The notes: a model not told the origin generated them from the sequence alone. Positions 1 to 6,266 are shown, numbered from the stretch's first letter. The stretch: 6,544 nt of DNA from Thermoanaerobaculia bacterium (GCA_029287645.1 JARFQS010000593.1:1-6544); one strand, 5' to 3'. Made by a program: numbers and translations.

Positions 1-36
1 AGCCCCTCCCCTTGTATCTTTATCTCCTCAGAAAGA

Positions 37-63
37 GAGAGCCCCCTGGTGTGGAGGGCTCTC
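37..63. other. Short GC-rich hairpin
   Basis: GAGAGCCC at 37-44 pairs perfectly with GGGCTCTC at 56-63, giving an 8-bp stem and an 11-nt loop. Two more C-G pairs are possible inside (45-54, 46-53) if A55 is bulged. No T-tract follows on the plus strand. On the minus strand the flank is TCTTTCTGAGG, only mildly T-rich. It could be a weak terminator of a gene outside the window or part of a larger leader structure. The right arm can alternatively pair with AGAGCC at 113-118. Confidence 0.35.
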
Positions 64-183
64 GAGGTCAAGAGGCAGCGGGGATGAGACGCTGTTCCCT
101 CCCGACGGCCGTAGAGCCTGAGCGAGTAGATAAGCGCCCCCTGACGAACCACCCGAACGAACCTCTTGGGATCGCCGGTGCCA

Positions 184-260
184 GATCGGACAAGGGGTCT
201 TTCCAGGCGGAGGGGCATGGTTGGGTGAGGCCGCAGCCTGGGAAGACCCCTTGGTCGATC
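184..260. repeat. Long near-perfect inverted repeat (about 25-bp stem)
   Basis: The arm 184-208 pairs with 236-260. By hand, 184-189 pairs with 255-260 (one G-T wobble), A190 and G254 mismatch, 191-193 pairs with 251-253, and 194-208 pairs with 236-250 (one wobble at 202/242). That is 24 paired positions out of 25. The loop is about 27 nt (209-235), G-rich, and may form a few extra G-C pairs (209-210 with 231-232). CCA occurs immediately outside both arms (181-183 and 261-263). No T-tract follows, so it is not a standard intrinsic terminator. It could be an extragenic palindromic or MITE-like repeat, an RNase III substrate, or the core of a small RNA; which strand is transcribed is unknown. 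Confidence 0.7.
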
Positions 261-365
261 CCACCCCCGAGGACGGGCTTCTAGGATTCGGCGAGGTGAC
301 CTCCAGCGGGTCCTTGCAGCGGAAGGGAGGATAGTCCCCCGGGGGCCCCGCGTCGGACCTCCCGG

Positions 366-377
366 GCAAGCGCTTGC
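366..377. promoter_or_regulatory. Perfect 12-bp palindrome, candidate operator
   Basis: GCAAGCGCTTGC is a perfect palindrome 39 bp before the amidohydrolase start. It matches the general G-N-AA-N-CG-N-TT-N-C pattern recognised by many LacI/GalR-family repressors. A weak -10-like TATGCT follows directly at 378-383, so a bound protein would cover the promoter spacer. No convincing -35 is visible and no LacI-family gene lies in the window, so the regulator assignment is inference from the dyad shape alone. Confidence 0.35.
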
Positions 378-416
378 TATGCTTGAAGGGCTCGAAACCA
401 AAAAGGAGGGAGCGTC

Positions 417-1634
417 ATGGGGCAGGTTGTGGACGCTGCTGTGGTGGATCGCATGGTCGCGATGCGGCGCGATCTGCATCAGTACCCCGAGCTGAGTTGG
501 CAGGAGCACAAGACCGCCGAGCGAATCAGCTCTGCCCTGCACGAGCTGGGAATCGCCCATCACCGTCTGCTAGGTACGGGTGTCGTGGCCGACTTGCCTG
601 GTGGGCAGGGATTGCCCGCCGTCGCCCTCAGGGCCGACATCGATGCCCTGCCCATTCAAGAAGAGACGGGTCTGCCTTTCGCGTCGACGAACGACGGCGT
701 GATGCACGCCTGTGGTCACGACGGGCACACCAGCATGCTGCTCGGTGCGGCCGAGCTCCTGGTTCGAGGTGGTGATCTGCCGGCTCCGGTCAAGCTCATC
801 TTCCAGCCTGCGGAGGAAGAGGGTGCTGGCGCCAACGCGCTGATCGAGGCGGGCGTGCTCGAGAGCGTGGGTGTGATCTTCGGCGGGCACCTCGACCGCC
901 ACTTCTTCACCGGAACCCTGGTAGTGGCTCCAGGCCCCGGAAGTGCCTCCACCGACTACTTCACAATTCGCGTGACCGGGCGTGGCGGCCACGCTGCCAG
1001 GCCTCACGAAACGATCGATGCGGTCGTCGTCGGCTCGCTGATCGTGACCGCGATCCAGACCATTGTGTCGCGAGAAATCGATCCTTCCGACCCGTCGATC
1101 GTCACGATCGGTCGATTCGAAGCGGGTTCGGCGCCCAACGTCATCGCCGGACAGGCGGAGCTCGAGGGGACGATTCGCGCTCAAAGCCCGAAGGTGCGCG
1201 AGCACCTCAAGAAGTCGATACGGAGGGTGGCGGAGTCGATTGGGCAACTCCACCAAGCGTATCTGGAGATCGAGCTCACGGAAGGCTCCCCGCCGATCGT
1301 CAATACCCCCGGAGCGACGACACTGGCGTATCAGGCAGCGGTTGCCATCGCCGGCGAGAAGCGTGTCCGCAGACACTGGCGGGTCACCATGGGTGGCGAG
1401 GATTTCGCAAACTATCTTCTTTCCGTGCCTGGTTGCTACATCCGTATCGGGGCGCGGCCCTCGACGGACCAGGGTTTTCCGGCCCACTCGAGTCGATTCG
1501 ACTTCGACGAGGCGGCGCTCTCCATCGGGGCGAGCTGGATGGCCGAGGTCGCCCGTCGAGCCGGGGCAGCCCTCGAGAGTGGAGAGCTCGATTCGTTGGA
1601 CCGGTTCGAGGAAGTCGACGAGGATGAATCGTGA
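417..1634 (+). CDS. M20-family amidohydrolase (N-acyl-amino-acid/hippurate hydrolase-like)
   Basis: A metal-dependent hydrolase of 405 residues, close to the usual 380-400 of the M20D type, which cleaves N-acyl amino acids and related amides; no signal peptide is seen, so it is probably cytosolic. Visible motifs are RRDLHQYPE (17-25), LRADIDALPI (71-80), the metal motif HACGHDGHT with Cys99 and His101, the PAEEE acidic motif with Glu133/Glu134 (base and ligand in the family), His158 in FGGH, the dimerisation-domain motif GRGGHAARPH (188-197, His192), SAPNVI (238-243), GGEDFA (326-331) and the C-terminal ligand His357 in PAHSSRFDF. All expected metal and catalytic positions are therefore present. 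The ATG has a strong AAGGAGGG at 403-410. The stop overlaps the next start in GTGA, implying translational coupling. The exact acyl group and amino acid cannot be read from sequence. The tail after about 386 is acidic and extends past the conserved core. Confidence 0.93.
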   Translation: MGQVVDAAVVDRMVAMRRDLHQYPELSWQEHKTAERISSALHELGIAHHRLLGTGVVADLPGGQGLPAVALRADIDALPIQEETGLPFASTNDGVMHACGHDGHTSMLLGAAELLVRGGDLPAPVKLIFQPAEEEGAGANALIEAGVLESVGVIFGGHLDRHFFTGTLVVAPGPGSASTDYFTIRVTGRGGHAARPHETIDAVVVGSLIVTAIQTIVSREIDPSDPSIVTIGRFEAGSAPNVIAGQAELEGTIRAQSPKVREHLKKSIRRVAESIGQLHQAYLEIELTEGSPPIVNTPGATTLAYQAAVAIAGEKRVRRHWRVTMGGEDFANYLLSVPGCYIRIGARPSTDQGFPAHSSRFDFDEAALSIGASWMAEVARRAGAALESGELDSLDRFEEVDEDES

Positions 1635-3220
1635 TCCGGATTCGCGAGGCCACCGATACGGATGTTGCACAGATCCGCGAGATCTTCGAAGCGACCTACG
1701 GTACGGACTACGCCTACTCGGAGTTCTACGAAGAGCCGTATCTCAAGAAACTCATCTACTCCGACGACACCTTGATGCTGGTAGCCGAAGAGGCAAAGAG
1801 CGGGCAGGTGGTGGGAACGGCTTCTGTGGTTCTGGAGAGTGGTGCCTATACCGATCTTGTCGGCGAATTCGGACGCCTCGCCGTGCACCCCGAGTACTGG
1901 GGACAAGAGATCGGGAGCCTGCTGCTCGAAGAACGTCTGAATCGAGTTGGAGACCGCCTTCACGTCGGCTTCATGGAGGCGCGGGTGAGCCATCCCCATT
2001 CGTTGAAGAACGGCCTTCGCTACGGCTTCGCAGCAGTCGGTTTCCTGCCGTTGAAGCTGCGCTTTGGTGACGAGCGAGAGAACGCCGCCTGGCTGGTCAA
2101 GTACTTCGGCGAGGCGTTGGACCTGCGTCGAAACCACCCCCGCATCATTCCCGAGGCCTATCGGCTTGCCGGCCTCGCTCTGGACGAAGTCGGGCTGGAG
2201 CGCGACTTCATCGTCGATGAGAAAGCCGCTCCCTACCCCCACGGAGGGGACTACGAGCTCCAGGAGCTCACCGCGACCGGCTACTCCTCCCTGCTACGCA
2301 TCGAACGGGGACGACTTCGCAACAGGGAGGTGTTTGGCCCCCTCCGCCTCCATTACGGCTTCTTTCGCCTGCGAGCGGAGCGTTCCAACTACCTCATTGC
2401 GCGCAGCGAGGGGCACATCGCGGGAGGCATCGGCTTCACCCTGGACAGGGAAGAGAACATCGCCCGGATCTTCGAGCTGATCTGCCTCGAGGATCACACC
2501 GTACGCCTCCTGCTGAAAGAGCTGGAGCGCAAGTGTCGGGAGGAGTACGACATCTGCTACGTGGAGATCGATGTCAACGCCCACTCGCCCCGCATGCAGC
2601 GCACTTTGCTGGAAATGGGATATGTACCGGCCGCCTACGTCCCGGCCCTCGCCTTTCACCGCGTGGAGCGGCTCGATGTCTTGAAGATGGCGCGACTCCT
2701 GACTCCGTTGGAGCGTCTCTCCATGGAGCTGGTACCGCCTGTCCAGGGCTTGGCGGAGCTGATTCTGCGAGGCTTCGAACGACAGCAGGTCCTTCCCCGG
2801 ATCGGGGCTCTGACCGAAAAGATCCGGCTCTTCGAGGGTCTGACGGAGGAGCAGATCCAGCGCATCGGTGCGGCGTGTGGCCAGGCGACCTTCTCGGAAG
2901 GTGATCAGATCTTCTCGGCAGCTGACGAGTGCAACGAGACGTACATCCTTCTCGAGGGGGAGGTCCAGATTCTGATGGCGGATGGCGAACGGTCTGTCGG
3001 CGCGGTCGGTCCAGGCGAGTGCCTGGGAGAAGTCTCCATGCTCATCGGCACCGAACACTCGGCCGACGCCGTAGTCAGCTCCCCGGTGCGTGCGGCCGTG
3101 CTTCCCAAAGAGGATCTGTTGGAGCTGGTTCGGCAGCGGCCCGATATCGGGGTGGTGATCTTTCGCAATCTCGCGCGAGGCCTGGGAGAGAAGCTCCGCC
3201 GGGCAGATCTGGGGCAATAA
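1631..3220 (+). CDS. Tandem GNAT acyltransferase with C-terminal cyclic-nucleotide-binding-like domain
   Basis: A 529-residue multidomain protein. Residues 1-145 are a GNAT acyltransferase domain: IRIREATDTDV at the N terminus and the acyl-CoA motif around LAVHPEYWGQEIGS (83-96), where the first glycine of the usual (Q/R)xxGxG/A signature is Glu93. Residues 207-345 look like a second, divergent GNAT fold, with a beta-strand/helix pattern and the typical end NAHSPRMQRTLLEMGYVPA (316-334). Residues 398-522 resemble a cNMP-binding domain: FEGLTEEQI (401-409), YILLEGEVQI (438-447) and GECLGEVSMLIG (462-473). In its phosphate cassette the usual Arg is replaced (GTEHSADAV, His476). The GTG start at 1631 overlaps the upstream stop and has GAGGA at 1620-1624. 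Known mycobacterial cAMP-controlled lysine acetyltransferases fuse the same domain types in the opposite order. The substrate is unknown: protein lysine or a small amine are both possible. Confidence 0.88.
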   Translation: MIRIREATDTDVAQIREIFEATYGTDYAYSEFYEEPYLKKLIYSDDTLMLVAEEAKSGQVVGTASVVLESGAYTDLVGEFGRLAVHPEYWGQEIGSLLLEERLNRVGDRLHVGFMEARVSHPHSLKNGLRYGFAAVGFLPLKLRFGDERENAAWLVKYFGEALDLRRNHPRIIPEAYRLAGLALDEVGLERDFIVDEKAAPYPHGGDYELQELTATGYSSLLRIERGRLRNREVFGPLRLHYGFFRLRAERSNYLIARSEGHIAGGIGFTLDREENIARIFELICLEDHTVRLLLKELERKCREEYDICYVEIDVNAHSPRMQRTLLEMGYVPAAYVPALAFHRVERLDVLKMARLLTPLERLSMELVPPVQGLAELILRGFERQQVLPRIGALTEKIRLFEGLTEEQIQRIGAACGQATFSEGDQIFSAADECNETYILLEGEVQILMADGERSVGAVGPGECLGEVSMLIGTEHSADAVVSSPVRAAVLPKEDLLELVRQRPDIGVVIFRNLARGLGEKLRRADLGQ

Positions 3221-3307
3221 GGGTTGAACCGTCCGTTGTACCTCCGGCCGTTCCTTTGGGTCTTGAGGACCTGGGGTCTTGGGGCCCCTGACGTTTCCAG
3301 AAATGTA

Positions 3308-3329
3308 GGGGAGGGGCCTGTCCCCTCCT
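3308..3329 (+). terminator. GC-rich hairpin, possible terminator of the preceding operon
   Basis: GGAGGGG (3310-3316) and CCCCTCC (3322-3328) form a perfect 7-bp stem with a 5-nt loop CCTGT, plus a possible G-T pair outside (3309/3329). The 3' flank TGTGTTCGTTC is only moderately T-rich, so this is an imperfect intrinsic terminator. It lies about 90 nt after the GNAT stop and just before the candidate ECF promoter, a sensible place to insulate the two units. Confidence 0.45.
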
Positions 3330-3340
3330 GTGTTCGTTCA

Positions 3341-3368
3341 GGAAACCCATTCTAGGGAGCCACCGTAT
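3341..3368 (+). promoter_or_regulatory. Candidate ECF sigma promoter (autoregulatory)
   Basis: GGAAAC at 3341-3346 is followed after 17 nt by CGTAT at 3364-3368. This resembles the general ECF pattern of an AAC-containing -35 and a CGT-containing -10 at 16-17 nt. Transcription would begin near 3372-3376, just before the sigma gene's best start at 3393, as expected for ECF autoregulation. The match was found by eye; no second copy with the same spacing was seen upstream of the other genes. Confidence 0.5.
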
Positions 3369-3392
3369 GTCCTGCAGCAGGTGACTACGGCC

Positions 3393-3980
3393 GTGTCCAA
3401 TCCAGCCCTCCTCGACAGTTCCGATCTCGCGGAACGAATTCGCGCTCGTGACTCCGAGGCGCTGCGGGTCGTCGTCGAGACCTATCTGCCGCAGATCTTG
3501 AGAGCCGCGAGAGGCGGCGGTCTCAAGCCGCACGAGGCTGAGGACGTCGCCCAGAACACCTTCGCCACCTTCGTCGAGTCGGCGGAGAGGTTCGAGGGCC
3601 GGTCCCACGTTCGAACGTGGATCTTCGGCATCCTCTATCGGAAGATCTCGGAAACACGACGCAAGCTGGGGAAGGACCGCCAGGTGGACGACATCGACGA
3701 GGTCTTCGAGAGTCGCTTCGACGAGAACGGTACCTGGAGCCAGCCACCGCGAACTGCCGATGCCGCTCTCGAGGCCAAGCAGACCCGGCAGGAGATTGCC
3801 GATTGCCTGGAAGCGGCCCCATCAAAGCAGAGAATGGCCTTTGTTCTACGGGAGGTCGAGGGGCTCTCGAGCGAGGAGATCTGTAAGATCCTGGAGGTCA
3901 GCAGCACCAACCTGGGTGTGATGTTGTTTCGTCTACGCAATCGTGTTCGGGAGTGCCTCGAAGCGAAATGGGCGGCATAG
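3393..3980 (+). CDS. ECF-type RNA polymerase sigma factor
   Basis: A 195-residue alternative sigma factor. Region 2 spans about residues 25-95, with the core-binding helix EDVAQNTFATFVESAERFEG (50-69) and the -10 recognition part RTWIFGILYRKISETRRK (74-91). A linker containing FDENGTWSQPP (109-119) precedes region 4 (about 133-190), whose helix-turn-helix is EEICKILEVSSTNLGVMLFRL (161-181). The STNLGVMLFR form is typical of ECF groups paired with small HC2 zinc-finger anti-sigmas, and one follows 4 nt downstream. I prefer GTG 3393 because AGGTGA lies at 3378-3383 and the start sits just after the candidate ECF promoter. GTG 3381 is possible. GTG 3330 would place the start upstream of that promoter and add a poorly conserved-looking leader peptide. 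The ECF subgroup and target genes are not determinable here. Confidence 0.93.
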   Translation: MSNPALLDSSDLAERIRARDSEALRVVVETYLPQILRAARGGGLKPHEAEDVAQNTFATFVESAERFEGRSHVRTWIFGILYRKISETRRKLGKDRQVDDIDEVFESRFDENGTWSQPPRTADAALEAKQTRQEIADCLEAAPSKQRMAFVLREVEGLSSEEICKILEVSSTNLGVMLFRLRNRVRECLEAKWAA

Positions 3981-3984
3981 CTCC

Positions 3985-4269
3985 ATGTTGAGTTGCAAAG
4001 ACACTGCCCACACCGTTTCGACCGAGGACGTCACTCCGGTCTCTTGGCGGCAGCGCCTGGCGGTCAGGCTCCACCTGATGATGTGTCGTCACTGTCGACG
4101 CTACGCCGAGCAGATCGAGGCCCTTGGCGAAGCAACCAGAGCCACCTTCCGGCACCCCCCCGAAGACCCCTCCAGCCCCGAAGCTCCCGAAAACCTCGCC
4201 CAACTCCAGTCGGATATCCTCGAGCGCCTTTCACAACCCTCTGCGCAGGATGATCCTGAGTCCTCCTGA
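3985..4269 (+). CDS. Soluble HC2 zinc-finger anti-sigma factor
   Basis: A 94-residue protein starting 4 nt after the sigma stop, a spacing that suggests translational coupling; its own ribosome binding site is weak. The N-terminal half carries Cys4 and the H-x3-C-x2-C signature with His30, Cys34 and Cys37 (HLMMCRHC), the zinc-binding anti-sigma (ZAS/zf-HC2) arrangement. The preceding WRQRLAVRLHL helix and following RRYAEQIEAL helix fit this fold. The C-terminal half (55-94) is Pro/Ser/Glu-rich with a short helix-like part (70-83). There is no transmembrane segment, so it would hold the sigma factor in the cytoplasm. Redox- or zinc-dependent release of sigma is known for some family members and is only a possibility here. 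The frame stays open after the TGA (see 4270-4419). Confidence 0.88.
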   Translation: MLSCKDTAHTVSTEDVTPVSWRQRLAVRLHLMMCRHCRRYAEQIEALGEATRATFRHPPEDPSSPEAPENLAQLQSDILERLSQPSAQDDPESS

Positions 4270-4419
4270 GGCCTCGCCCACACACACTGTTCGCTGGAAG
4301 AGCTCCGGGAGAACCTGGTGGGGGTCCGGTGGACCGTCAGGGACAATACCGCTATCCTCTGGGCCCACGACCCGGCAAGCAGCGAAGTAGTACAGGTTCT
4401 GCAGGCTCCGGAGGAGTGA
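4270..4419 (+). pseudogene. Coding-like stretch in frame with the anti-sigma, possible remnant or small gene
   Basis: Directly after the anti-sigma TGA the same frame runs for 49 sense codons to TGA at 4417-4419. From about 4291 the translation looks protein-like (for example LEELRENLVGVRWTVRDN, then ILWAHDP), and 33 of the 42 codons I counted from 4291 end in G or C, like the real genes nearby. It may be the 3' end of a decayed gene, a former C-terminal extension of the anti-sigma cut off by a stop, or a 33-residue gene starting at GTG 4318 with GGAG at 4308-4311. A weak promoter-like pair (TGGACC 4330-4335, 17 nt, TATCCT 4353-4358) also lies here and could serve the downstream gene. I recognise no family. 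Confidence 0.3.
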
Positions 4420-4461
4420 CCGGCGAGTCCGCGCTTGCAGGCAGAATCGAAAGGAGATTCT

Positions 4462-6219
4462 ATGAAAAGGGCAATCCCTCTGGCAGTTCTCACGACCCTC
4501 CTTGTTGGCTGTGCCCAGCCGCCGTCAGGCGAGATCGCCGACACCGTCTACACCAATGGCAAGATCTACACCGTCGATGAGGCCCAGCCCCGGGCCGAGG
4601 CGGTGGCGATCAAAGACGGGAAGTTCCTGGTTGTCGGCTCGAACGCCGATGTCGAGGCGGTGACCGGCGATGCCACAGATGTCGTCGACCTGGGCGGCGC
4701 CTTCGCAATGCCGGGTATCGGTGATTCGCACATTCATCCGGCGCTGGTCATGCCCAAACGGGCCTTTTGCGGCCTGCCGGGCACTTTCTATGAGCCATCC
4801 GAGCAACAGACCATTGATGCACTCAAGGAGTGCATTGCCAACTACCCTGAAGACCGCGAGTGGTTCATTGCGGCCGGGTGGTCAGCACCTGCGATGTCAG
4901 ACGACACGCTGACCCGTGAGTTTCTCGACAAGCTGATCCCTGACCGTCCCGCCTACGTCGAAGACGAGACAGGTGGTCACCAGGCCTGGTTCAATACGAA
5001 GGCCATGGAAGCTGCCGGCATTACCAGTGATTTCAAGGATTCCCCAGAAGGGTACTTCAGCCGCACGCCGGACGGCGACATCGCCGGCCGGGCTTATGAA
5101 GGAGCCGTGAACCCGTTGCTGGCCGCGCTGCCGGCATTCGACGTTGAGCTCAAGAAAATAGCGTACTCCAAGCTAATGGATGAAGCCTTGTCCAAGGGCG
5201 TGACGGCGTTCGGGGAGGCATATGCGGGGGTGTTCGACGGCGACCTGCAGGCATGGCAGGAACTTCACCTGGAAGGCAAGATTCACCAGCACGTCAAGAT
5301 CTACCTCAAGGGAAACCTCGGTACGGCAGAGCTCACGCCCATCGAAACGCTCGAGGAGTGGTGGAACACCTATGATCTGCCGGGCACCAAGGGTGTCAAG
5401 CTGGGCATGGACGGCAGTATCGAGTCCTTCACTGCGCCGCTGGTTGACGGCTATGCGAGCACGGAAGTGGATCCTGTAGAGAGCCCGCTGCCCGGAGATC
5501 AGCTGGATGAGGATGAATCCGGCAGCGACAACGCCGAACTCCTCATTCCAGCGAATAAGTTTGCGGACTACGTGGCCGAACTGGACGCGGCCGGATTCCA
5601 GGTCAAGGTTCACGCGATTGGAGATGGTACCGTCCGGTCCACCCTAGACGGTTACGAGCGGACCATCAAGGCCAATGGGAATAACCGCCTGCGCCATCAT
5701 ATAGACCATTGCAGCCTGGTCCATCCGGACGACTTTCAGCGCTTCGTCGACTTGGACGTCAGTTGCACGATCTGGCCGCCACTGAATGCACCCATCGGTT
5801 ACAACACGGGTGGTATACAGGCGGTTCTCACACCCGAGACCTGGAACCGCATGTATGCAAACCGGGAACGCCTGGACGCCGGCATTCGACTGGTCAATCA
5901 CACAGACGCGCCGGCCGCCACCATGTGGCCCTGGTTCGGCATGGAAGCCGCGATCACGCGCCAATTCCCGGGCAAGCCCGACCGGGGCACGATGGGTGAG
6001 GAACATGCCCTTACATTGGAGGAACTGATCGAGGCCTACACGATCAACGTTGCCTGGTCGCTGCATTACGACGACGTCACCGGCTCGATCGAGGAAGGCA
6101 AGTTCGCCGACATGATCGTGCTCAACCACGATCTCTTCGAGATCCCGGTCACTGACATCCACAAGACCGAGGTTCAAAAGACGATCTTCAAGGGGGACGT
6201 CGTCTACACCGCGAACTGA
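4462..6219 (+). CDS. Amidohydrolase_3 (YtcJ-like) family predicted lipoprotein
   Basis: A 585-residue metal-dependent hydrolase of the amidohydrolase superfamily, TIM-barrel type, related to YtcJ and N-substituted formamide deformylase. The N terminus MKRAIPLAVLTTLLVGC is a short lipoprotein signal with lipobox LVGC and Cys17; Ala at +2 would favour outer-membrane sorting in a Gram-negative. Superfamily motifs are the N-terminal beta-domain (TVYTNGKIYTVDEAQPRAEA), MPGIGDSHIH with His90 and His92, VKLGMDGSIESF with Lys313 at the expected barrel-strand position, VHAIGDGTV with His384, RHHIDHCSLVHPDD with His416 and VNHTDAPA with Asp482, so the active-site set appears complete. An acidic insertion (about 339-358, GDQLDEDESGSDN) precedes the His384 strand. 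ATG 4462 is chosen over TTG 4435 because AAGGAG lies at 4451-4456 and the signal peptide then starts cleanly. The substrate is unknown. Confidence 0.92.
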   Translation: MKRAIPLAVLTTLLVGCAQPPSGEIADTVYTNGKIYTVDEAQPRAEAVAIKDGKFLVVGSNADVEAVTGDATDVVDLGGAFAMPGIGDSHIHPALVMPKRAFCGLPGTFYEPSEQQTIDALKECIANYPEDREWFIAAGWSAPAMSDDTLTREFLDKLIPDRPAYVEDETGGHQAWFNTKAMEAAGITSDFKDSPEGYFSRTPDGDIAGRAYEGAVNPLLAALPAFDVELKKIAYSKLMDEALSKGVTAFGEAYAGVFDGDLQAWQELHLEGKIHQHVKIYLKGNLGTAELTPIETLEEWWNTYDLPGTKGVKLGMDGSIESFTAPLVDGYASTEVDPVESPLPGDQLDEDESGSDNAELLIPANKFADYVAELDAAGFQVKVHAIGDGTVRSTLDGYERTIKANGNNRLRHHIDHCSLVHPDDFQRFVDLDVSCTIWPPLNAPIGYNTGGIQAVLTPETWNRMYANRERLDAGIRLVNHTDAPAATMWPWFGMEAAITRQFPGKPDRGTMGEEHALTLEELIEAYTINVAWSLHYDDVTGSIEEGKFADMIVLNHDLFEIPVTDIHKTEVQKTIFKGDVVYTAN

Positions 6220-6243
6220 CAGGAATCTGACGAGGCCCTTCAT

Positions 6244-6266
6244 GCTCTCGGCCTTGGGCTGAGCGC
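6244..6266 (+). terminator. Hairpin after the lipoprotein amidohydrolase
   Basis: CTCGGCC at 6247-6253 pairs with GGCTGAG at 6257-6263 (one G-T wobble) around a TTG loop, and GC at 6244-6245 pairs with GC at 6265-6266 beyond a single T/C mismatch. It starts 25 nt after the stop codon. No T-tract follows, so it may act with other factors or only protect the 3' end of the message. Confidence 0.35.

Larger units (their letters stand above)
1..416. other. Long non-coding upstream region with structured elements
   Basis: No convincing protein is encoded in these 416 bases. The open frames present on both strands translate to Pro/Gly/Ser/Arg-rich sequence without recognisable domains or good ribosome binding sites. 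The stretch contains a short hairpin (37-63), a long inverted repeat (184-260), a CCCCCGGGGG palindrome (336-345) and a 12-bp palindrome (366-377). The first bases (CCCCTCCCC followed by a T-rich run to about 27) could be the right arm of a terminator whose left arm lies outside the window, but this cannot be tested here. The region is either a long 5' leader or promoter region for the amidohydrolase at 417, or it hosts an unannotated structured RNA. I did not recognise RNase P RNA, SRP RNA, tmRNA, 6S RNA or a known riboswitch in it. Confidence 0.6.

Noticed and set aside
281..300. Faint resemblance of TAGGATTCGGCGAGG to the 5' end of tmRNA
   Set aside because: No tRNA-like 3' half, T-arm or tag reading frame follows before the amidohydrolase gene.
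12..369. Two overlapping open frames in the upstream region, one on each strand
   Set aside because: Both translations are low-complexity Pro/Gly/Ser/Arg-rich and span the long inverted repeat, without a credible ribosome binding site or domain.
1063..2070. Plus-strand open frame of 335 codons across the M20/GNAT junction
   Set aside because: It is out of frame with both real genes, its translation is Arg/Ser-rich, and it has no domain signature.
570..3217. Long minus-strand open frames (570-1670, 1436-2242, 2294-3217) opposite the M20 and GNAT genes
   Set aside because: They lie antisense to strongly supported genes with full motif sets, and their translations show no recognisable domains; this is a usual effect of GC-rich codon bias.
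138..3293. Short identical words shared by the two intergenic regions (GGGGTCTT at 194 and 3273; CCCCTGACG at 138 and 3285)
   Set aside because: They are only 8-9 nt long and occur in different order and spacing, so chance in GC-rich DNA is a sufficient explanation.
3258..3316. Several G-runs suggesting a G-quadruplex
   Set aside because: The runs of three or more G are separated by 12 and 23 nt gaps, too far apart for a standard four-run quadruplex, and simple hairpins explain the region better.
3330..3392. Longer N terminus of the sigma factor from GTG 3330
   Set aside because: It would start upstream of the candidate ECF promoter and inside the edge of the hairpin at 3308-3329, and the added residues do not resemble sigma region 2 leaders.
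4435..4461. TTG start nine codons upstream of the lipoprotein start
   Set aside because: It would place charged residues before the signal peptide, while ATG 4462 has a strong AAGGAG at proper spacing.
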